This document shows positions 59,881 to 64,000 of a stretch of 64,000 nt of DNA, in pieces. The translations under genes and the position numbers were made by a program. The notes under the pieces are model-generated. The model saw only the letters and a program-made list of their open reading frames with translations, was not told where the DNA came from and ran no database searches. Each line of letters begins with the position of its first letter. Position 1 is the stretch's first letter. Source of the DNA: Firmicutes bacterium HGW-Firmicutes-15 (GTDB lineage: Bacteria; Bacillota; Syntrophomonadia; Syntrophomonadales; Syntrophomonadaceae); assembly GCA_002840245.1 (NCBI GenBank), contig PHAA01000001.1, forward strand, positions 86,934 through 150,933, read 5' to 3'.

Positions 59881-60117
59881 ATGTTTTATGATTATATAAA
59901 TCGAAATTTTACCTACGCAACATTTTCGCTGGATAAATCCACCGCACTAAATTATTTAATAATAGGGACCTTGATCTACTATTTAGTAAAAGGGATACTG
60001 TTTCTTGGCTGGTGGCAGTTATTGGTAAACATGGAGGAGAAAGGCAAGGAGAGGATAGCCAAGCAAAAAGAGGCCATTCAAAAAATGCGCGATACAAGTT
60101 CCATATCTAAAGCCTAA
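59881..60117 (+). CDS. Chimeric small membrane protein
   Basis: 78-aa protein. First 17 residues (MFYDYINRNFTYATFSL) match the end of the CoA-transferase remnant; the rest (KSTALNYLIIGTLIYYLVKG onward) matches the 59134 membrane protein. The two frames, separate in copy one because of a 5-base difference, are fused here. ATG 59881 has GAGAAGG seven bases upstream. Confidence 0.65.
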   Translation: MFYDYINRNFTYATFSLDKSTALNYLIIGTLIYYLVKGILFLGWWQLLVNMEEKGKERIAKQKEAIQKMRDTSSISKA

Positions 60118-60160
60118 AACAAAGGGGGCCGGGGTATTTGTTAATAGCCGGTTCAACGTT

Positions 60161-60187
60161 GCCTGATCTGCTGGGTCAGGCTTTTTT
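60161..60187 (+). terminator. Terminator, second copy
   Basis: GCCTGA (60161-60166), nine-base loop, TCAGGC, six T; precedes ywmB. Confidence 0.88.
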
Positions 60188-60267
60188 GTGGATAAAATAT
60201 TTTTCCTAAAGAATAAACATAGCAGATTATGGTAAGGATCTTGATAAAGTTCTTGGGGGTTAAATTT

Positions 60268-61005
60268 ATGAAAAAGTTAATTTATTACATAATAATTTTC
60301 ATCATTATATGCTTTGCTAGCGATTCCGCACTTCAATATAGTATTGGAAAAGAGATTGATAATCAATCTCCATATTACCTATCATTTGCATCCATCGGTG
60401 CAAATTTGCTTGAATCTCGATTAGATTGTTGGGCAAAAATAAAAACAGCATCTACAAATCAAGAATTGGATGAAGCCTTACAGAAAATACTAAGCTATCT
60501 AGAACTGCCCGCTGATGAGAATGAAATCCTTCACCAGGAAACAAATGACACGGTTATTAGTCAGTACGAAGTATCAAAGGATGGACAAAGGTACCGATTT
60601 ATCCTCCAAACCAGCAAAACAGATCATAAATCACACTTTTTGATGACTGCTATAAGTTCAACAGGAGATCTGCAAATACGTAGAGATGAGGAAAAACTGA
60701 GAAAAATGCTAGATTGTAAATCCTATTATCTTTATAAGGGTTCTATAGATACTCGTCTTGATAATGCAGGTAGGGAAGAACTTCTCAGGGTAGCAATGAG
60801 ATCCCAGAAAGCAGGAATAAATGATGTTTATCTGCAGGATGCACTTGTTAGTATGACAGGCTTCAGTCCCGCATTGGAGACTAAAATCGCCCCGGTGAAG
60901 GTAGCGGGTAAAAACTGTAATATCCAAGCAGCTATCAGATCTAATCCGAAGGAAAATAGAAATGAAATATATCTAGGTGTTCCGCTCCTATTGAATGATT
61001 ACTAA
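60268..61005 (+). CDS. ywmB: YwmB-family (DUF1779) protein
   Basis: 245-aa exported protein with an N-terminal hydrophobic segment (residues 4-22). DUF1779 family, with a TATA-box-binding-protein-like fold, role unknown. In B. subtilis ywmB lies directly before murA as here. The frame extends 13 codons upstream; ATG 60268 has GGGGG eight bases before it. Its 5' end is duplicated at 59658. Confidence 0.8.
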   Translation: MKKLIYYIIIFIIICFASDSALQYSIGKEIDNQSPYYLSFASIGANLLESRLDCWAKIKTASTNQELDEALQKILSYLELPADENEILHQETNDTVISQYEVSKDGQRYRFILQTSKTDHKSHFLMTAISSTGDLQIRRDEEKLRKMLDCKSYYLYKGSIDTRLDNAGREELLRVAMRSQKAGINDVYLQDALVSMTGFSPALETKIAPVKVAGKNCNIQAAIRSNPKENRNEIYLGVPLLLNDY

Positions 61006-61048
61006 TTTAGTTTATCTAGAGAATTGATTGGGGAGGTGATAGTGCAAT

Positions 61049-62290
61049 TTGGAAATGATAATAAGTGGAAAAGCTACATTAATAGGAGAGGTTGAAGTTA
61101 GTTCATCTAAAAATGCAATTTTACCCATACTAGCTGCCTCCCTATTAACAGATGAAAAAGTAGAAGTAAGCAAAGTTCCAATTATTAAAGATGTAATTAT
61201 AATTAGCAAATTAATAGAAGAGCTGGGTGTAAGAGTTGAACTAAATAAAAATTGTTTATCTTTTCAAGGAAAGTTGATATCAACCCAGCCTCCTTATGAG
61301 TTAGTGAGACAAATTAGAGCATCATTTTTAGTTATGGGGCCAATATTAGCCCGCAAGGGAAAAGTAAGAGTAGCTTTACCAGGAGGTTGTGCGATTGGAA
61401 CTAGGCCTATTGATCTTCACTTAAAAGGGTTTCAAGCTCTAGGAGCAGATATAAGTCTAAACTCTGGAGATGTAGTAGCAAAAGCAAGCCAGTTGATAGG
61501 CGCGCACATCTATCTTGATTATCCTAGCGTTGGTGCTACTGAAAACATCATTATGGCTGCTTCGATGGCTAGTGGAACCAGTTACATCGAAAATGCGGCT
61601 TTGGAACCCGAGATAGTGGATTTAGCTAATTTTATAAACAGCATGGGAGGAAAAGTTACCGGTGCTGGTACTAATGTTATAAAGATCAAGGGAGTAAAAG
61701 ATTTGCATGGGGTAAGCTATACACCCATTCCTGATAGAATAGAAGCCGGCACTTATATGGTAGCAGTAGCCGCTACCGGCGGTGATGCAATTATAAAAAA
61801 TATAGTTCCAGAGCACCTAAAGGCTATCACGGCTAAGTTGATTGAGAGCGGAGCCGAAATTACTGAGGGTAAAGACTATCTGAGGGTAAAAAGAGAATCG
61901 CGGATAAAGCCAGTTTATATTAAAACCCTTCCCTATCCGGGTTTCCCGACTGATATGCAAGCTCAATTTATGTCTTATCTCAGTCTTTCTTTGGGAACAA
62001 GTGTAATTAGTGAATCCGTTTTTGAAAACCGTTTTATGCATGTTCAGGAATTATCAAGAATGGGTGCTGATATTAAAATTGAAGGTAAAACTGCTATAAT
62101 TCGCGGGGTAAAAAAACTTACTGGAGCAAATATTAAGGCTACTGATTTAAGGGCCGGAGCAGCTCTTGTTATCGCTGGCCTTACTGCACAGGGTGAAACG
62201 GTTCTATTAAATAGCGAACATGTAGATCGAGGTTATGAAAATATTGCCCCTAAATTAAATGCCATGGGCGCCAGCATAAAAGTTATCTAA
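61049..62290 (+). CDS. murA: UDP-N-acetylglucosamine 1-carboxyvinyltransferase
   Basis: 413-aa MurA, first committed step of peptidoglycan synthesis. SSSKNAILPILAASLL carries the Lys-Asn pair, and active-site Cys114 is in LPGGCAIGTRPIDLH, so fosfomycin-type Cys is present. TTG 61049 is 13 bases after GGGGAGG, longer than usual; ATG 61055 is possible. A GTG at 61042 closer to the ribosome site opens only a 17-codon frame. Between ywmB and spoIID as in B. subtilis. Confidence 0.95.
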   Translation: MEMIISGKATLIGEVEVSSSKNAILPILAASLLTDEKVEVSKVPIIKDVIIISKLIEELGVRVELNKNCLSFQGKLISTQPPYELVRQIRASFLVMGPILARKGKVRVALPGGCAIGTRPIDLHLKGFQALGADISLNSGDVVAKASQLIGAHIYLDYPSVGATENIIMAASMASGTSYIENAALEPEIVDLANFINSMGGKVTGAGTNVIKIKGVKDLHGVSYTPIPDRIEAGTYMVAVAATGGDAIIKNIVPEHLKAITAKLIESGAEITEGKDYLRVKRESRIKPVYIKTLPYPGFPTDMQAQFMSYLSLSLGTSVISESVFENRFMHVQELSRMGADIKIEGKTAIIRGVKKLTGANIKATDLRAGAALVIAGLTAQGETVLLNSEHVDRGYENIAPKLNAMGASIKVI

Positions 62291-62311
62291 AAATATCGAT
62301 GAATTATATTG

Positions 62312-62342
62312 AAGGAACATGACATTAGTATCATGTTCCTTT
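62312..62342 (+). terminator. Hairpin between murA and spoIID
   Basis: AAGGAACATGA (62312-62322) pairs with TCATGTTCCTT, eight-base loop, then TCATATTCTT. Weak T-run; probable terminator. Confidence 0.65.
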
Positions 62343-62356
62343 CATATTCTTGATAT

Positions 62357-63280
62357 ATGAATAGGAAAGCAAAAAGTAGATTGTGTATAATTGGAATTTT
62401 AATGGTAATAAGCCTAGCAGGAATTTACCATTATTTCCAAGTGAAAAAAGAGGCCGCGTTAGAGCCACGTATTAAGCTATACCTACATGATCAAGGTAGT
62501 ATTATTAGTATGGACCTGGAAGAGTATATAAAAGGCGTAGTTACAGCAGAAATGCCGGCGTCTTTTGAGATAGAGGCACTTAAGGCGCAAGCGGTTTGTG
62601 CTCGTACCTATGCAGTCAAAAAACTAATCGAAGAGCACTCCTATCCTCAAGGTGCGGATCTTTCTGATGATGTTAATGCTTGCCAAGCCTTCGCTCCGTT
62701 GTTAAATAGTGCCAAAGGTGATTCTAATGGACAGGAGCTAGCCAAACGAATAGATGAGGCAGTAGAATCGACTCGTGGAGAAATCATACTCTTTGATTGT
62801 AAACCAATAGATGCGCTCTACTGCTCTACTTGTGGCGGCAAAACCGAAAATGCTGGTGCCGTATGGGGTGAAGACATTTCCTATTTGCGTTCGGTTAAAT
62901 GCGATGATTGCAGCAAGTCTAGTCATTTTTTAAGTTCGCAAACCATTAACAATGAAGATATTAATAAACTAGTCAATGACAAAGGTGATAAGCTAAATAT
63001 TAAAATAATAGCCAGAACCCCTGGAGGGAGATTGAAAAGCTTAAGTATTAACGGTCATCAGCTAGATGCAGGTACTTTAAGAACGGGGTTAAATCTACCT
63101 TCTAGCTGGATTGAATTCCATCCGTCGCTGCATACTACAGTGATTAATACTCGTGGCTATGGGCATGGAGTGGGTTTATGCCAATACGGTGCCAACGGGA
63201 TGGCCCAACGCGGGAAAGACTACCATCAAATACTAAAAAAATACTACTCAGGTATAGATTTTTACCAACTAGCATACTAA
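62357..63280 (+). CDS. spoIID: Stage II sporulation protein D
   Basis: 307-aa membrane-anchored lytic transglycosylase needed for engulfment. One N-terminal helix (about residues 8-26), SpoIID signature GVVTAEMPASFEIEALKAQA (Glu catalytic) and C-terminal GYGHGVGLCQYGANGMA. ATG 62357 has no clear ribosome site, being close to the murA hairpin, so a short leader or weak start is implied. Expected to be sigma-E dependent. Confidence 0.94.
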   Translation: MNRKAKSRLCIIGILMVISLAGIYHYFQVKKEAALEPRIKLYLHDQGSIISMDLEEYIKGVVTAEMPASFEIEALKAQAVCARTYAVKKLIEEHSYPQGADLSDDVNACQAFAPLLNSAKGDSNGQELAKRIDEAVESTRGEIILFDCKPIDALYCSTCGGKTENAGAVWGEDISYLRSVKCDDCSKSSHFLSSQTINNEDINKLVNDKGDKLNIKIIARTPGGRLKSLSINGHQLDAGTLRTGLNLPSSWIEFHPSLHTTVINTRGYGHGVGLCQYGANGMAQRGKDYHQILKKYYSGIDFYQLAY

Positions 63281-63351
63281 GACTACGCCTTGTCTAGCGC
63301 TAAGCAGCTCTTTGCCATTCATGGCACCGCTGCATTAGTCCATCCTTGGAC

Positions 63352-63392
63352 GTCAAATCCCCGGAGTATCCTGCCTTGTTTATTCCTTTACC
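63352..63392. repeat. MITE arm fragment
   Basis: GGAGTATCCTGCCTTGTTTATTCCTT inverse-matches the left arm of 23506-23719 (20 of the first 26 or more identical by eye). Flanks do not align clearly. Confidence 0.5.
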
Positions 63393-63551
63393 ATCACTGA
63401 GGAATCACGAAATAATAAGTGACATTTTTGGAGCGCCTATTTTCCGATATTGCTATGTTATTGTCAGTCATAATAATATTTCATGATCCATGAGGTCTTG
63501 ATTAGAATCCTCCTGAATATAAATTAATAAATTCATGGGAGGGGGACAATA

Positions 63552-63842
63552 ATGCAGAATTATATAAGGAAAAGGGCGGTGAAAGTAGCGCGGCATATCC
63601 TGCAAACCTCGGATACGGTGCGGCGAACTGCAGAAGTCTTTGGGATTAGTAAATCCACCGTTCACAAAGATGTTTCGGAAAGGTTACCGCGGATTAGTGA
63701 AGAACTGGCAGAAGAGGTAAGAAGTATACTGGATAGAAACAAGGCGGAGCGACACCTGAGGGGGGGAGAAGCTACTCGGAAAAAATATGCTCAAGAAAAT
63801 CAGTTGCTTGCAACCACCCTACGGGTACCACCGGTGTGCTGA
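63552..63842 (+). CDS. spoIIID: Sporulation regulator SpoIIID
   Basis: 96-aa mother-cell transcription factor. HTH VRRTAEVFGISKSTVHKDV, then ERLPRISEELAEEVRSIL and HLRGGEATRKKY are typical. The last residues (ATTLRVPPVC) and stop are encoded by the repeat unit that follows, so the original C-terminus seems replaced. ATG 63552 after GGGAGGGGG. Confidence 0.95.
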   Translation: MQNYIRKRAVKVARHILQTSDTVRRTAEVFGISKSTVHKDVSERLPRISEELAEEVRSILDRNKAERHLRGGEATRKKYAQENQLLATTLRVPPVC

Positions 63843-64000
63843 TAACAGTACTAATAATGATGTTACACCATTCACCTTCACCCTACGGGTACCACCGATG
63901 TTCCCGTTGGTCACTATTAAGGTTGCGGGTACCGCCGAAGTTGGTTACACTCACAATTATGGTTGCACCCTTTGGGTACCGCTGAAGTTGGTTACACTCA
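63812..64000. repeat. Imperfect repeat array at the right edge
   Basis: Four GGGTACC-centred units at 63823, 63887, 63927 and 63974 (spacing 64, 40, 47). Recurring wording: CACCCTACGGGTACCACCG and GAAGTTGGTTACACTCA. It begins inside the spoIIID end and runs off the window. Related to the cores of 19136-19290 and 23506-23719. Confidence 0.8.

Noticed and set aside
63812..64000. CRISPR array
   Set aside because: Units differ in length and sequence, spacing is 40-64 bases, no constant repeat with unique spacers, no cas gene.

Overview
The window reads as a chromosomal segment of an anaerobic, endospore-forming Clostridium-class Firmicute, most like a Syntrophomonas-type organism (inference). 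Strong AGGAGG ribosome sites, many TTG/GTG starts and the sporulation genes spo0F, spoIID and spoIIID support a Firmicute. From argS onward the order rpoE-pyrG-spo0F-fba-fsa-glpX-rho-rpmE-prfA-prmC-ywlC-mntP-ywlE-rpiB-glyA-comEB-atp-ywmB-murA-spoIID-spoIIID closely follows the Bacillus subtilis rpoE-to-spoIIID region. An [FeFe]-hydrogenase-like regulator and a CoA-transferase remnant fit an anaerobe.

Layout. 1-5.3 kb: partial zinc-ribbon-like gene, glnS, a small ACT gene, walJ/yycJ and cls. 5.3-10 kb (minus): an efflux operon (HlyD, two ATPases, ABC-2 permease, TetR) in which the second ATPase is broken at an A10 run. 10-14 kb: membrane acyltransferase, secreted helical protein, OmpR/EnvZ-type pair. 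14.3-19.1 kb (minus): biotin module with a ligase lacking a DNA-binding domain, ecfT, ecfA, bioY and a BirA with HTH. 19.4-43.9 kb: M1 peptidase, then the B. subtilis-like housekeeping run, with femAB/alr and LysM-M23/radical SAM/yhaM inserted. 44-51 kb: complete ATP synthase operon.

51.1-57.7 kb holds the most unusual locus. A minus-strand sigma-54 activator carries a ferredoxin and [FeFe]-hydrogenase-like sensor plus PAS domain. It faces a near-consensus -24/-12 promoter with two direct repeats upstream. That promoter reads into a 56-residue membrane protein, an IS256-type transposase remnant, a chelatase-like AAA+ ATPase and a VWA protein. I infer a redox- or hydrogen-responsive AAA+/VWA system.

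57.7-60.2 kb is a scrambled zone with nested direct and inverted repeats, a deleted CoA-transferase, a decayed tandem duplication of the ywmB upstream region and several tiny membrane proteins. 60.3-64 kb returns to ywmB-murA-spoIID-spoIIID. Intergenic gaps carry dispersed elements: REP-like palindromes (including a perfect 66-bp one) and a MITE-like family of about 214 bp whose core resembles an array at the right edge of the window.
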